Assembly: GCA_039090855.1 (NCBI GenBank)
Contig: CM077011.1
Location: forward strand, 21,267,001-21,331,000
Reading direction: 5' to 3'
DNA length: 64,000 nucleotides
Source: Macrothele yani
Taxonomy: Eukaryota; Arthropoda; Arachnida; Araneae; Macrothelidae
The translations under genes and the position numbers were made by a program. Each line of letters begins with the position of its first letter. Position 1 is the first letter of the stretch. This document shows, in pieces, positions 1 to 10,771 of this stretch. The notes under the pieces were generated by a model. The model had not been told where the DNA came from, made no database searches, and saw only the letters and a list, made by a program, of their open reading frames with translations.

Positions 1-150
1 AAGTGGGTGTCTGAGTCATGGGTTACTCTATGGTGGAGATGGTACAGGAATTGCAGTATCCATGTTATACGGTGTGAAGACTGCTTTAGGGAAACTCCAT
101 TTGCGGAATACCATTGTATCACGGACAACGCTGCGAGAAGAGAAGAGTGT

Positions 151-262
151 TGGATGAACGTATGGGGGAAACAGATGACGGATGAACGTAAGCGGAAACA
201 GATGGTGGATGAACATAAACGGAAATAGGTGGATATACGTAAACGGAAATAGTGATGGATGA
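151..262 (+). repeat. Irregular ~27-bp minisatellite
   Basis: About four imperfect copies of a unit containing GGATGAACGTAAACGGAAA run into the start of the Tc1-like fragment at 252. The core ATGGATGAACG also occurs as the Met-Asp-Glu-Arg codons of that fragment, so this array may have grown from the same transposase sequence as the 24-bp array downstream. The preceding 150 bases show nothing I recognise. Confidence 0.6.
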
Positions 263-334
263 ACGTGGCCATCGACGTGTGTCTCGCATAGTTACAGCCA
301 TCAGGCTAACGACAGCGGCGCAAATCACTGCCAA
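252..334 (+). pseudogene. Tc1 transposase fragment (DNA-binding region) leading into a tandem array
   Basis: The frame reads DERGHRRVSRIVTAIR followed by AAQITANC. This matches the linker between the two helix-turn-helix domains of Tc1 transposases; the copies at 13.0 kb and 15.4 kb in this window read VDERGHRRLARIVTA and then EITRQFN. Only about 28 residues remain. The reading frame then passes straight into the 24-bp tandem array, whose first unit begins at the Asn/Cys codons of this fragment. There is no upstream start, no catalytic domain and no terminal repeat. I infer a relic that supplied the seed for the array. Confidence 0.6.
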
Positions 335-1108
335 CTGCACTGAGGAACACATGTCCAACTGCACCGAGGAACACATGGCCAACTGCGCCCAGGAACACAT
401 GGCCAACTGCATCGAGGAACACATGGCCAACTGCATCGAGGAACACATGGTCAACTGCGCCCAGGAACACATGGCCAACTGCATCGAGGAACACATGGCC
501 AACTGCACCGAGGAACACATGGCCAACTGCACCGAGGAACACATGGCCAACTGCACCGAGGAACACATGGCCAACTGCATCGAGGAACACATGGCCAACT
601 GCACCGAGGAACACATGGCTAACTGCATCGAGAAACACAAGGCCAACTGCACCGAGGAACACATGGCCAACTGCACCGAGGAACACATGGCCAACTGCAT
701 CGAGGAACACATGGCCAACTACATCGAGGAACACATGGCCAACTGCACCGAGGAACACATCGCCAACTGCACCGAGGAACACATGGCCAACTGCATCGAG
801 GAACACATGGCCAACTGCATCGAGGAACACATGGCCAACTGCATCGAGGAACACATGGCCAACTGCATCGAGGAACACATGGCCAACTGCATCGAGGAAC
901 ACATGGCCAACTGCATCGAGGAACACATGGCCAACTGTACCGAGTAACACATGGACAACTGCATCGAGGAACACATGGCCAACTGCATCGAGGAACACAT
1001 GGCCAACTGCACCGAGGAACACATGGCCAACTGCACCGAGTAACACATGGCCAACTGCATCGAGGAACATATGGCCAACTACATCGAGGAACACATGGCC
1101 AACTGCAC
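333..1108 (+). repeat. 24-bp minisatellite, 32 units, octapeptide frame
   Basis: The unit AACTGCATCGAGGAACACAT plus GGCC repeats from 333 to 1100, which is exactly 32 x 24 bp with no indel. On the plus strand it encodes the octapeptide ANC(I/T)EEHM, open to 945, where a GAA codon has become TAA; the same change recurs near 1038. The minus strand is open across all 32 units and reads a hydrophobic (A/G)VGHVFLD-type repeat. Variation is mostly ATC versus ACC, with some GCC-CAG units. Because 24 is a multiple of three, several frames are open together, so openness alone is not evidence of translation. I see no promoter or splice context. Confidence 0.9.
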
Positions 1109-1115
1109 AACGGAG

Positions 1116-1255
1116 ACATGGCTGAGCCGCCTCTACCACCGAGAATTAACTACAATGCATTTTGTTTCGGAAAACATGGTCCAGCCGCCTTTCTTCCCGA
1201 GAATTAATTAGTACGATGATTATTCCTGAAAAGATGACCGAGTCGCCTCTCTCTG
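1116..1255 (+). repeat. 58-bp tandem repeat, ~2.5 units
   Basis: Units beginning near 1116, 1174 and 1232 share ACATGG, CCGCCT, CGAGAATTAA and a TTTCGGAA/TTCCTGAA ending. The repeat directly follows the 24-bp array and shares its ACATGG core, so it may be a diverged edge of the same expansion. Confidence 0.6.
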
Positions 1256-3587
1256 TGTCTGTCTGTATGTCTGTCTCTCCCTTCTGGGGCAGTAAATAGT
1301 CGTCGCCTACTAAGAGTCAACACGAGTGATACCTTGCGCCACTTTCCCGCCATATCCGATACACTTTACCTACGTCAGGCTCTAAATAGCTTACAAAGTT
1401 TTCCGCTCCTAGAATACTGCTGCTCCTTGCTCTGTATATGATCACCAAGCCGTTTCAAAAGGGGTCAAATATTGTATCTAACCTATTAGAACCATTATTT
1501 TAGCTCCGTCTGAAACTGTAAGTGCCGCAGGTAGCCCCTCATAAGCTTGGCCTTCATGTCCTTGGCCTTCAGACATGAGCACGGTCCACCGGAAATGACC
1601 CGAACCTCTTATTAGAGGGAAAGGTAATAATTATTTTGAGCATATATCCTAGTTGTATTTTTAACACACGGTAATTTTATCACCGAGATACATAATTACA
1701 AAGACAAGAAAGGGCGGGTGGGAATGCAGCTCTATCAGATGTTTCGAGTGAACCCTACACTCGAATCGCGAGCAAAGGTTTCATCGGGATGTTTCCCGCA
1801 TTACAATTTAATGCATTTATTTAAAAGCAAATACTTACTTACATTTTGTATATGAAATGATGCAAATTATTTCAGCTATGAGAGCAAATGCATAGTTTTT
1901 TACTTGAAACATTATTTATATTTCAAGGATGCAAATCTAATCTTTCGTTTTATCTGAATCTATTTTCGATGAAGAATAACTTTTGCAAAACACATAAATA
2001 TACACTAACGGTGAATCTTAAATAGAGTCTGCACGGAGATTCAATAGTTTTCACTGGAATCTGCCTAATGTCTTTACTTCGCCAGCCTGTTTTTCATGCA
2101 AGCCAATGATGGCTGCGAAGATATCAGCTAAATAAATCTGAGAAGTCTGTAATCAACAATAGAAGTGGGATACCTGTGTAGCGGTCAGGCGAGTGAACGT
2201 TTTCCTTCAATTTCAAGTGACTGTGAAGGTTGGCTTCCAATTTTAAGTGAAGGTGAAAGTTTGCCTGCTATTTCAAGTACAGCATGATCAACTCAGATAG
2301 GTTAGAATTATTTTTTGTTAACCCATTTGCATAAGTAATTTCTGTTGATGGTTCACGTATCCAATACATTAACGAAAGAATCGATATATGTATACTTCGT
2401 ATGTTGAGATACCATTTTCTTAACCACTACAAGTTACATTACCATGCTTCCTATAGGAGGCAAAACAAAAATTTATTTCTCTTAATGCTTTTTGGCTCAT
2501 ACTATTTTTTATGCTCTTGTATGATTTAAGTAACTGAGCTTTGAAGTTTATTTAACGATGGTTACTCTAAAAATAATCTATTATGCAGCATTTTACCGAT
2601 CTCATAATTGTTGGTGTTAAACTGCTTACAAGCAAATCTTCTCACTGAGAAACCAAATACCTTTCCGTAATGAATTAACCCAATAAAGCGTAGGATAGAA
2701 GTAACACATCCATGACTTCTTAAAGTCCGGATAGCTTAATGTAGTCTAACGTTCCAACATGTCAGAATATATAACAATAATGTTCCAAGCCACTAGTTAC
2801 TTTTACATGGCTTTTCTGGGAACGCACATTTCTCCCGCCCATACAGGCGCAAAACACTTGACTGTTCATGGGGCCACGGTAATTGAGAATCGCCCAAACG
2901 ACTTACACTCACTTAACTTTGAGTCCACGGTCATGCCAAGAACTTCCCTCGAAACAATTTAATACAAGGGAGGAAGAAAACATAAAACAGGATGGAAAAA
3001 ATAGCAGTAAAACAAGACCAGCACCAAACGGTGTGTTCGGTGCTTCTTGAGAACGTGAGCTTGTCAGAAGCACTAACACCACCGAAAAGTCATTCTTGTG
3101 GGTTGCAGCGGAAGTATTTCCTGATCTCCCCAATCTAGGAGACGTTCAGTGCTAGGAAACCAGGGAGTAACGACCTGGACTTATCACATTTGTCTTCCAG
3201 CCTGCAATATCGATTCTCTGGCCCCTAGCGATTACCAGTCGTAGAAAGAAAAATGGTGACAGGAAGAAGCGATACAAAAAGACCTCAAAGGAAAGGTCGA
3301 TTACAAAGTTATTTCTGCATTTTACAGGTTAAAAATACACGACTGTTTATTAAAAATGTAAGGAAAACACATTTTGTCTTAAGCTATTATTGGAAGAAAG
3401 GTCGCAAATGAAATTAGAAGTATCTTTGCTAGCAATCTGTGAGTATTATTATCTTAGAACATTCAAGCTTCACCTTGAAAATAGGGGAACATATGGCATA
3501 TCCTATTTGAATTTCGAAACAAGTTCAAATAAAACCAGTAAGTTAACGAACATATTAATAAATTAAAGAAAGGGTCACACTATCAAC
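1256..3587. other. Unassigned A+T-rich DNA
   Basis: No gene or transposon recognised. A short ~30-bp repeat (about 2.7 units containing TTCAAGTGA and GTGAAGGT) lies at about 2200-2281. Short open frames at 2759-2962 and 2909-3133 have no recognisable domains. Confidence 0.5.
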
Positions 3588-3785
3588 TTTTTTATTGAGC
3601 TTTTAACGACCACCGTGAGCAACTCGATTAGCTATAGGCAGTCGCCCTTCCAAATTTAGGGTCACTGGCTCCAGGGAAGGAAGAGAGCTGGTGTCGTAAG
3701 ACAAACACAACACCCATACCTCACCCGTATTCGAACCAAGACTAATCTTGGGCGAATTTTGTCAAGCAACTGCGCGACATTCCTT
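3588..3785 (-). mobile_element. tRNA-derived SINE, old copy
   Basis: It shares the family body AACGACCACCGTGAGCAACT and TTTAGGGTCACTGG, then a degraded tRNA-like head in which the B box (TATTCGAACC on the plus strand) is still visible. The head is more diverged than in other copies, and no clear target duplication is visible. The tail side is a short T-run. Confidence 0.75.
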
Positions 3786-4333
3786 TTTCGCCGGTTCAAG
3801 TGACTGTCGAGGGGGCCATTCCTTTTTCTTGTACTGGGAAGTCCTGACACGGATGTATCAAAGACAGAGGAAACAGCAAAACCTTTGGTACACCTGCTGT
3901 AGCCCCATCGACATGGCAATGGCCTACAGGTCACCACAAGTCTTTCACTTATAATGGTCATAGTTTATGGAGTGTAACAGTTGTTTCATGTTGTTGCTTA
4001 CCCTGCTAGTGGTTAAAAATAATTTCATGCAATTCAATGAATGTAATCACAAAATCGAAACGGACCTCGATGTAAAAGCCATTTGCATAATTCTGTCTCA
4101 CAGATTAAAAAATGCACTCCTTTTTGAAAGGAAAAACTATCAAAATTAGTGAGGAATATTTTTGAAGAACATTTTGTATTTCATTGTGAATAAGTAGCAA
4201 ACAGTGCTATCTCAAAACGTGAAAACATTTTTTAATTTGAAAAGTCCATTTCGTAAAGTCCTCTTTCAGACATAAACTCAGAGACAAACTTCAAAATGAA
4301 TTGATTAAATTTATAACTAATCTGATAAGTTAA
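3786..4333. other. Unassigned DNA
   Basis: No gene or repeat recognised. CATTCCTTTTTC occurs at about 3778 and again at about 3819, possibly a small duplication at the SINE edge. Confidence 0.4.
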
Positions 4334-4872
4334 ACAAGAAAGATGACACCGAATTTTCGGGTGTAATGAGCACGTCTTTTGAATCTGTTCTGACGCAAAT
4401 TAAATTTATCAAAGCTATTCAAAGTCAATGGAACTGATCTGGAAAACAATAGTGTCTGACGGAAAAGAAAAACGCTTTTCAGTCTGTTTTTAATCCCGCA
4501 GATATTGTTGTAAGTGGAATCGTGAGCTGATACCCTCTGGTTGCAGACTTGTGCTTTACGAAAAATATGAATTTGTATGAGAAACATTTTGCACCGGAAA
4601 CGCTCTTCAACGCAGAAAGAATATTTCAAATCGGACTCTTAGAAACAGAGATATCGAAAAAATTAGATGTGACTTCACGCCACCTGGTGGGAAAACCATG
4701 CATTATTTTAGGAAGAAGCTATTTTCGAAAAGTTTTTCAATATGAGCGGTATCGGTCCAAGAAAAATAAATGTTTAGTCGAGTTTTCAGGAGCCCATATT
4801 TTGCTGCAAATACATCAGAACCAGAAATTAACACTTATGCCCCCTGGTGGCCAAACCATTCTTTACCAAATA
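4334..4872 (+). repeat. ~150-bp modular dispersed repeat (family Q, copy 1)
   Basis: The segment from AAGATGACACCGAATTTTC is collinear with 59187 onward. Repeated internal phrases are ATTTCAAATCGGACTCTTAG, AGAGATATCG and a C-rich box (CGCCACCTGGTGGG near 4684, GCCCCCTGGTGGCC near 4846) about every 150 bp. It stops abruptly at the junction with the LINE ORF1 sequence at about 4873; the copy at 60350 continues past the equivalent point. It looks non-coding. Confidence 0.7.
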
Positions 4873-6065
4873 TCCGAATTGCGGATTGAGGGCCGGGTCT
4901 TCCGCACGTGCAGGTTGTCTGCTGGGAACCGGAAGAGTCGGTCGTCGTCAAAAGAGAAGGTGCAGACTCATCTGGTCGAATAAGCTGGAGCTCGGTGAAA
5001 TCCACCTGTGTCGCTTGTTCAACTGTAGATCGCTTGGCAAGTGCGGCGAGAGCTACAGGGCGCGGAACAAAGGGCTGCACGGGTGGTGGCAGAGACTTAC
5101 CTACTGCGGCAAAACTACGCTGTCGGATGGTGGGTATACCCAACTTGGCTTTGGCAGCAGGGTACGAGAGGACTTCCAGGGTCTTGAGGCGCTGGATCGC
5201 CGTCTCGTCCTTCCATTTCATACAGTTGCGGGAGTAAGCTGCATGGGCCTCACCACAGTTAACACAGGAGGCCGCAGAAGTGCAACCTTCCCCGTCATGT
5301 TCACTGGAGCCACAATTAGCGCAACTAGCGGAACTCTTACAGAAGCGTTGTGAATGCCCGTACCTCTGGCACCTGAAACAGCGCAGAGGACTGGGAATGT
5401 ACGGGCGAACACCACAGACCAAGTAGCCAGCCTTGATTTCGGTCGGAACTTTCGGGGAGTTAAAAGTCAAGATTACATTTTTAGACTTAATCAAGGAACC
5501 ATCGCGCCGGAACATCATACGACGAGCAGCAATAACACCTTGATCTGCAAGTTCAGTCACCAATTCGTCTTCACTGCATGGAAAGAGATCAAACTCCGAA
5601 ATAACACCCCGAGAGGAGTTAAGAAACGGGTGAGGTGTCACTTTGACAGGAATGCCTTGAAGACTAGAAAGGCGCAGAAAAGTGTTACTCTGAGAAACAC
5701 TGCAAGTTTGGACAAGCAGGTCTCCAGAGCGAAGCTTCCTCACAGACTGCAAGGGGCCAACCGCAGCGTCCAAAGCTTTAGAAATGAAAAATGGAGACCT
5801 GGTGGACAGTCTCTCATTCGGATCGATGGATTCTACAAGTAAGTGTGTAGCATGCGTAGTCACAGCAATCGAGGGGAGACGACGCTTCGGAGCGACTGGT
5901 ACAGCTGCCGAAGAAGAGGTACCACAATCTTGGTCCAGGTCAAGGTCTAAAGATCGTTTAAGGTTTTGAGACTTGGTAGGTTGAGAAGACAAAGGAGAGT
6001 CGGTGATCAACAATCATTTCCTCAGGTGACTTAAATTTGGAGGTTTTCTTTTTGTTTCTACCCAT
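4835..6065 (-). pseudogene. LINE ORF1 (Gag-like zinc-knuckle protein)
   Basis: About 390 residues are open from 6013 down to 4835. ORF1 proteins of Jockey/I-type LINEs bind element RNA. The middle (about 110-215) is the conserved Gag-like region before the knuckles. Three consecutive cysteine knuckles follow: CFRCQRYGHSQRFC, CANCGSSEHDGEGC and CVNCGEAHAAYSRNC, ahead of KWKDE. The natural start is probably the ATG at 6065 (MGRNKKKTSKFKSPEEM), which lies in another frame. A TGA sits just upstream of the main frame at 6014-6016, so a single frameshift near 6000 separates start from body. The last ~11 residues are read through the adjoining repeat, so the true C-terminus is missing. The family assignment is firm, the exact clade less so. 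Confidence 0.85.
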
Positions 6066-6970
6066 GGAAAAAAGGAGGAAGATTCGTCTGCAAACTACTC
6101 CACCCACCACCGAGCCCTACAAGGGAGAACTGGAGGTCCGCAAGCCGAGAAAATGACGCTGGACACAGTTCTGGAGCTTATACGTTGCAGATATAGTCCG
6201 TTGGCTGTGATCACACGCACTCGGCGGACACTTCGGCCTCCTGGTACTGTCATGTCAAAGCTTTTGGCATGATCCCACAGCCCCCGGGCTCACCCTGCCG
6301 TGCCATACGACAAAAAAGCCGCTAAAGCCTTGTACACAACTTGGTACAAGACTGCTGACTAGAGGTGGGTTAGTCTCTAGCCTCCCGTTTACAGCGAAGC
6401 CGGGGTCGAAGAGGAGTGTTGGTACACAGAAGGCACTTATCCGGTCTCCTGCGACCTCAGCCGCCAGACATCGCATTTCCGCCTCACGGGTCTCCGCACG
6501 CGGCAAACATGCAGGTAGGTCTAGTACCCAAACCAGCTAAAAGGAAAAAAAGAAATCCAAAGAATACAAATCCTGGAAGGGAACCTAAACGGAATCTCAG
6601 CAACCTACGAACTGAGCGGTTAATATAAATCAGTTAGTGGTGGAGGGTAACAAAACCACAAGACCGGGGTGTTAGTACATAACGTGGTAGCGATTAGGTA
6701 GAATACAACACGGGCAACTAGCCAGTGGAGATAATAAATAAAAACAAAAAAGCGAGACACAAGACCAGCTAGGGATCGTGGGGCCGCAACACCCCAACAG
6801 CTGGATCAACAGCCGTCCCTGCAAACACCAACAGCACCAAAACAAAAAACAGGCGGTGGCATGACATCAGATGTTGACCAGTCACAAGGTCAGCTCGGGC
6901 CGTGGGGCGCCGCTCCCCAAATAACTGGAAAACCAGTTATCCCCGTGCGGGGAGGGATGGGTGGAAAAAA
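4873..6970 (-). mobile_element. LINE 5' half: 5' UTR and ORF1, no ORF2
   Basis: A minus-strand non-LTR retrotransposon remnant. It comprises a GC-richer 5' region (about 6066-6970) and the ORF1 gene, and ends inside or just after ORF1 where modular repeat DNA begins. The 5' region holds two related ~50-bp blocks (from 6758 and from 6883, 125 bp apart), each with a CACAAG(A/G)(C/T)CAGCT start and a GTGGGGC core, which resembles reiterated LINE promoter monomers. LINEs normally lose the 5' end, so loss of all of ORF2 with retention of the 5' end is the reverse of the usual pattern and suggests a later deletion or rearrangement. No target duplication was found. Confidence 0.7.
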
Positions 6971-7662
6971 TTCGAAAGCATGCCGCAATGACATGGAATT
7001 GGTCAAGACCTATTGTTCTGGAAGATACTAGGGAAGACGTTCTTCCAGGAGTGCATCGAGATAGTTGTCATGATGTTACCACATGTACAAAATATTAAGT
7101 TGTTATAACAATACCCGTATTTTGTGCCTTGTTTGTTACCTGCAAAACCCGTTTTTTCCTTTCCTTTTTTTTGTATATTTATCCTAGAGATACTTGGATA
7201 AGATATGTACATTCTTCATGTTTCCTCAGAAAATGCTTTAATACACTATTGTTCCTGTAATATATTAAGGCTGATCGCTGTAAAACAATAATAAGGTCAT
7301 GTTAATTAACACAGCAATCAGACATCGCTGAATTGACTGTAATTACTTTTTCACATGTAATATCAATCACATCAGAAAACTAGAAAAAGTCATTGCCCTG
7401 GAATCGAACCCGCATCTCCATATTACCGTTCGAGCACTCAAAGTACCAATTTTTAACACTGTGGAAGCAGTAAAACACGGACATCATGAAATTTTATTAT
7501 TTGCTCCATTCTGTTTTAGATGAAATTTAACATTTGTGAAAAAATATCTATTTCTATAGTCTCTATAAATTCTTCGGAATAAGTACTCCAGTAGTCTATC
7601 GGCTATGTCTTCTTTTCTAACGCCACCTGAATAAAGAACACATTTCATAGCACACCAATTAG
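6971..7662. other. Unassigned DNA with a tRNA-like B-box trace
   Basis: No gene recognised. At about 7393-7440 the minus strand reads GAGATGCGGGTTCGATTCCA, a good pol III B-box with an upstream stretch that could be a decayed A-box. It may be a relic of another tRNA-derived SINE; no folded tRNA can be drawn with confidence. Confidence 0.3.
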
Positions 7663-7675
7663 ATTCAGTATTTTG

Positions 7676-7680
<5 letters not shown>

Positions 7681-7707
<27 letters not shown>

Positions 7708-7916
7708 GATTGGAGGTTTAACGACCACCGTGAGCAACTCAATGGGCTATAAGCAGTCGCCCGTCCCTAATTTAGGGTCACTGGTTCCAGGGAAGGGAGA
7801 GAACCAGTGCCGTAAGACAAACACAACATCCATGCCTGACCGGGATTCGAACCCGGACCCCTTACGGACGAATGATCAAAGGCCAACGCCTTAGACCACT
7901 GCGCCACCGGGGCGGC
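7681..7916 (-). mobile_element. tRNA-derived SINE with 18-bp target duplication
   Basis: A complete copy. The minus strand begins GCCGCCCCGGTGGCGCAGTG (A box), then GGGTTCGAATCCCGG (B box), the unrelated family body, and an A-tail of nearly 30 residues (T-run 7681-7707). It is flanked by ATTCAGTATTTTGTGTAT (7663-7680) and ATTCAATATTTTGTGTAT (7917-7934), one mismatch, which is typical of L1/RTE-type endonuclease priming. Transcription would be by RNA polymerase III, and mobilisation would need a partner LINE. Confidence 0.93.
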
Positions 7917-8170
7917 ATTCAATATTTTGTGTATGCGCACCTGATTTTGGATCCACAAAATATTCAGAATGGTTAACAGTTTGATATCAGTACGTAATAA
8001 CCGTTATCCGGGAAACTGACATATGCCTTCCACTGATCTGTCATAATAGTTGTCTCTTTGGTCACCTTTCTTTTAAATTATGGGAATTAACTCCTTCGCC
8101 GAACGTTTATTCAGTAGGCATAACTCCAAACGGAAGTCTTTGGACTATCTTTCTATCATTAAAACGAGCC

Positions 8171-8405
8171 GGGCCGTCCCGGTGACGCAGTTGTCTAAGC
8201 GATGGCTTCTGACTATTCGTCCGTGATGGGATCTGGGTTCGAATCCCGGTGAGGCATGAATATTGTGTTTGTCTTTCGGCCCTGGCTCGCTCCCTTCCCC
8301 GCAACCAGCGACTCTAAATTAGGGGCGGGGGACTGCTTATAGCCTATCGACACGGTATTCCTTAAACCTTCAATCAAAAAAAGAAAAACAAAAACAAAAA
8401 GAAAT
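8171..8405 (+). mobile_element. tRNA-derived SINE, the only plus-strand copy
   Basis: Same family, opposite orientation: tRNA-like head with CGGTGACGCAGTTG and GGTTCGAATCCCGG, family body, then an A-rich tail of AAAAACAAAAAC type. It is flanked by AAAACGAGCC (8161-8170) and AAAACGAACC (8406-8415). Confidence 0.9.
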
Positions 8406-8415
8406 AAAACGAACC

Positions 8416-9801
8416 GGTAACACAGCGCATGCGCTCAATACTCAAGTTGATCAAGACTATCGTTATTTCCTATCATCGTCACAGAATGCAAACACTGAAC
8501 TTCAGTGTTATAGAATGCGACCGCTCCGTCAGCAGGCGCTGTTGCAAAGAACACCCCATAGGCTATCAAATAAAGCATTTTATACGTCTTTACTAAAGGA
8601 GGATATGCTTTAAATACCTCGATCTCAATCTAGAAACTAGTTTTCTTGCAAGATAATGCATTGGCTTTGTGTGGGTATTAAGAGATACTCGTGTCATTGT
8701 TTTGTGCAGAAATCACAAATTGCGATGTAACAATAGGGTAATTACAGCATTTGTATTTTAATGGGAAATTCTACATGTTTATCATTTGTCAATGATTCAT
8801 GGTAACCAAAGTGAAATTCTCACGATGCTCAAATGAACAGCCAAATATTAGGAAAGGCTTTGTCCTGTGGTATATCGCGATTCAAAACAAACAAATGAAT
8901 TAACGAAGAGTCCATTTCTGTTACTCCTCTGAAACACCCAAAAGGTTCGTGAATTTGGATGCATCCATTTGAATTTTGGTCTTACGAAGAAAACGAAAAA
9001 AAAATGGACTTGTTTCTCTGTTTGGGTGAAATAAACAAACAATTGAATTATGCGTAGAACTCGGTCGATTTACAAATGGTAATCAAGCAAAGCAAATAAT
9101 TTGCAAAACTACATTTATTACAATTTCAGAAAGAAAATAACTGAGAAAATTATTATATAAATCCTTCACCATTTGAAGATCCAAACTAAAGAATAAATCA
9201 GCGTTAGTCCTTGCATATTCCAATAAAGCTAGAAAGTGAACGGCTTCAGTAGGTTTCGCAAAGCATCAATGTTTTAATGCTTTATAATATCATCACCGTA
9301 CGCTGTTTCTTCCTCTGTCGTTGTATCCGCCCCAAATATTAAACGCAGCAGTTAAATATCTTGTAGCCCCTATCTGTTGGCTACACGTCAAGACTGATTT
9401 ATGTATAATGAAGAAACACAAGTTCAGCCCACAAGACCGCTACTATTCTAAATTCCTGGAACGATATCAGTTAGCAGACGGTTCTTATTGAGTATGGGCA
9501 AGAAATTAAGGAAAAGTAAATGTTCAGTACTTTTGAACAGAGCATCAGCTTACTTACATAAATAATCCTGCCAATCAGTTGTTCAAACTAACTTTGAATC
9601 AGAAGCAATCAGAAACACAAGGTTGTCTGTTACAAAATACTCAAAAAAGTACTTATATTTTAGAATCGCGTGATTTATCAGTAAGGAAATACGTGAAAGA
9701 CAGTAAACTAATGTTTTTATACTTCAGCTGTGCTTTTGAAAAATAATGCATTTTCTTCGACGATTTAGATAGAAAACTAGCCCATAGGTAGTTGAGATAA
9801 A
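8416..9801. other. Unassigned A+T-rich DNA
   Basis: No coding frame with recognisable domains and no repeat shared with the rest of the window. Confidence 0.5.
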
Positions 9802-10080
9802 TAAGAGTGGAAGACATTATGATCAGAGTAAAATCCTTGAAATGGCAATGGGTTGGACATGTTGCTAGAAGAACGCACCGCCAATGGACAAACAAAAGTC
9901 TAGACGGGATTCCAAGGGGCAGAAAAAGCCTCAGAAAAAGACCACATGCAAAATGGGTGAATGAAATTCGAATGCTTGCGGGAGTGACATGTTGGAGACT
10001 GCAGCAAGATAGACCGTTGTGGAAGAAATTTGGGGAGACCTTCATCCAGCAGTGTATTGATGATGGTTGATGATATATAT
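9802..10080 (+). mobile_element. 5'-truncated RTE LINE 3' end
   Basis: An open stretch of about 87 codons is collinear with the C-terminus of the RTE copy at 53270-53545: EDIMIRVKSLKWQWVGHVAR, then RPHAKWVNEIR and RPLWKKFGETF. It ends in TTGATGATGG and a short ATG/ATA tail. It begins abruptly at AAGAGTGGAAGAC, a 5' truncation typical of incomplete reverse transcription. Confidence 0.88.
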
Positions 10081-10648
10081 CAAGATTATATTAATTTCGT
10101 CGTCAATCTTTTTTTCGGATGCGTTACAATTTTTGACTATAGCAAATATTTACCAGTTAACGTTGAAGTATTAGAAATCTGTTTTAGAATTCTTAAGCTA
10201 TACTACGAAGAGAGTATTTTGCTTTATATCTTTCTGTCACTGTAAATTTATATTCAGTCTTTTCAAACAAACATATCATTAAGACTTATTCGTGATTGCT
10301 TACCGGTGAAAAAAATGTTAGGAACATCTGGAGATTTCCCGAGATCTACACATCCATCTTTAACTCGCACACGGGAAGAAGGTTTTCAAATTAATGGAAA
10401 TATTTTTACTCTATTTAAATTTTTATGAGCGTTTTTTTTTTTCGGTTGCAAGCCAGATGACGTATTTCTCTTCTTGATACGGAAATCGGAGTAATTCCGT
10501 GATGAAAAACCTCAAGAGTTTCTTCCAGTTGGTAAATAGAAAAAATATATTCGGTTTTAATTATAAAGCGGGCTTTTGTGAGCGCGGTATGTGCATAGCA
10601 AGCCGCGGTTTCGAGTTGTTGTCGATTTTATCCTCAATTTTTATCTCC
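10081..10648. other. Unassigned DNA
   Basis: No gene or repeat recognised. It leads into the foldback at 10649. Confidence 0.4.
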
Positions 10649-10759
10649 GTTTGGGATGAAAAACTATTTATAAGACTTACATCCTTATGAGATCTCAATT
10701 TTTAGCACTTCAAGATCTCATTAGGATGTAAATCTTATAAAACGTTTTTCATCCCAAAC
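10649..10759. repeat. Foldback: 47-bp inverted arms beside a satellite
   Basis: The left arm 10649-10695 begins GTTTGGGATGAAAAAC. The right arm 10713-10759 is its reverse complement with about four mismatches. The spacer is 17 bp. The right arm lies about 12 bp from the first 52-bp satellite unit. It could be a small foldback element or a palindrome at a satellite edge. Confidence 0.8.
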
Positions 10760-10771
10760 TCAGAGCCACTC

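Noticed and set aside
331..1108. Regular short repeats resembling a CRISPR array
   Set aside because: Units are contiguous without unique spacers, and no cas genes exist; the context is eukaryotic.
306..1139. 277-codon open frame on the minus strand with a hydrophobic octapeptide repeat
   Set aside because: It is a by-product of a 24-bp array whose unit is a multiple of three and lacks stops in several frames. No start context, splice signal or domain supports a gene.
7820..7916. Good A and B boxes suggesting a functional tRNA gene
   Set aside because: The tRNA-like head is fused to a constant body with an A-tail and target duplications and recurs many times in the window. It is a SINE, not a tRNA gene. 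The same applies to the other copies.
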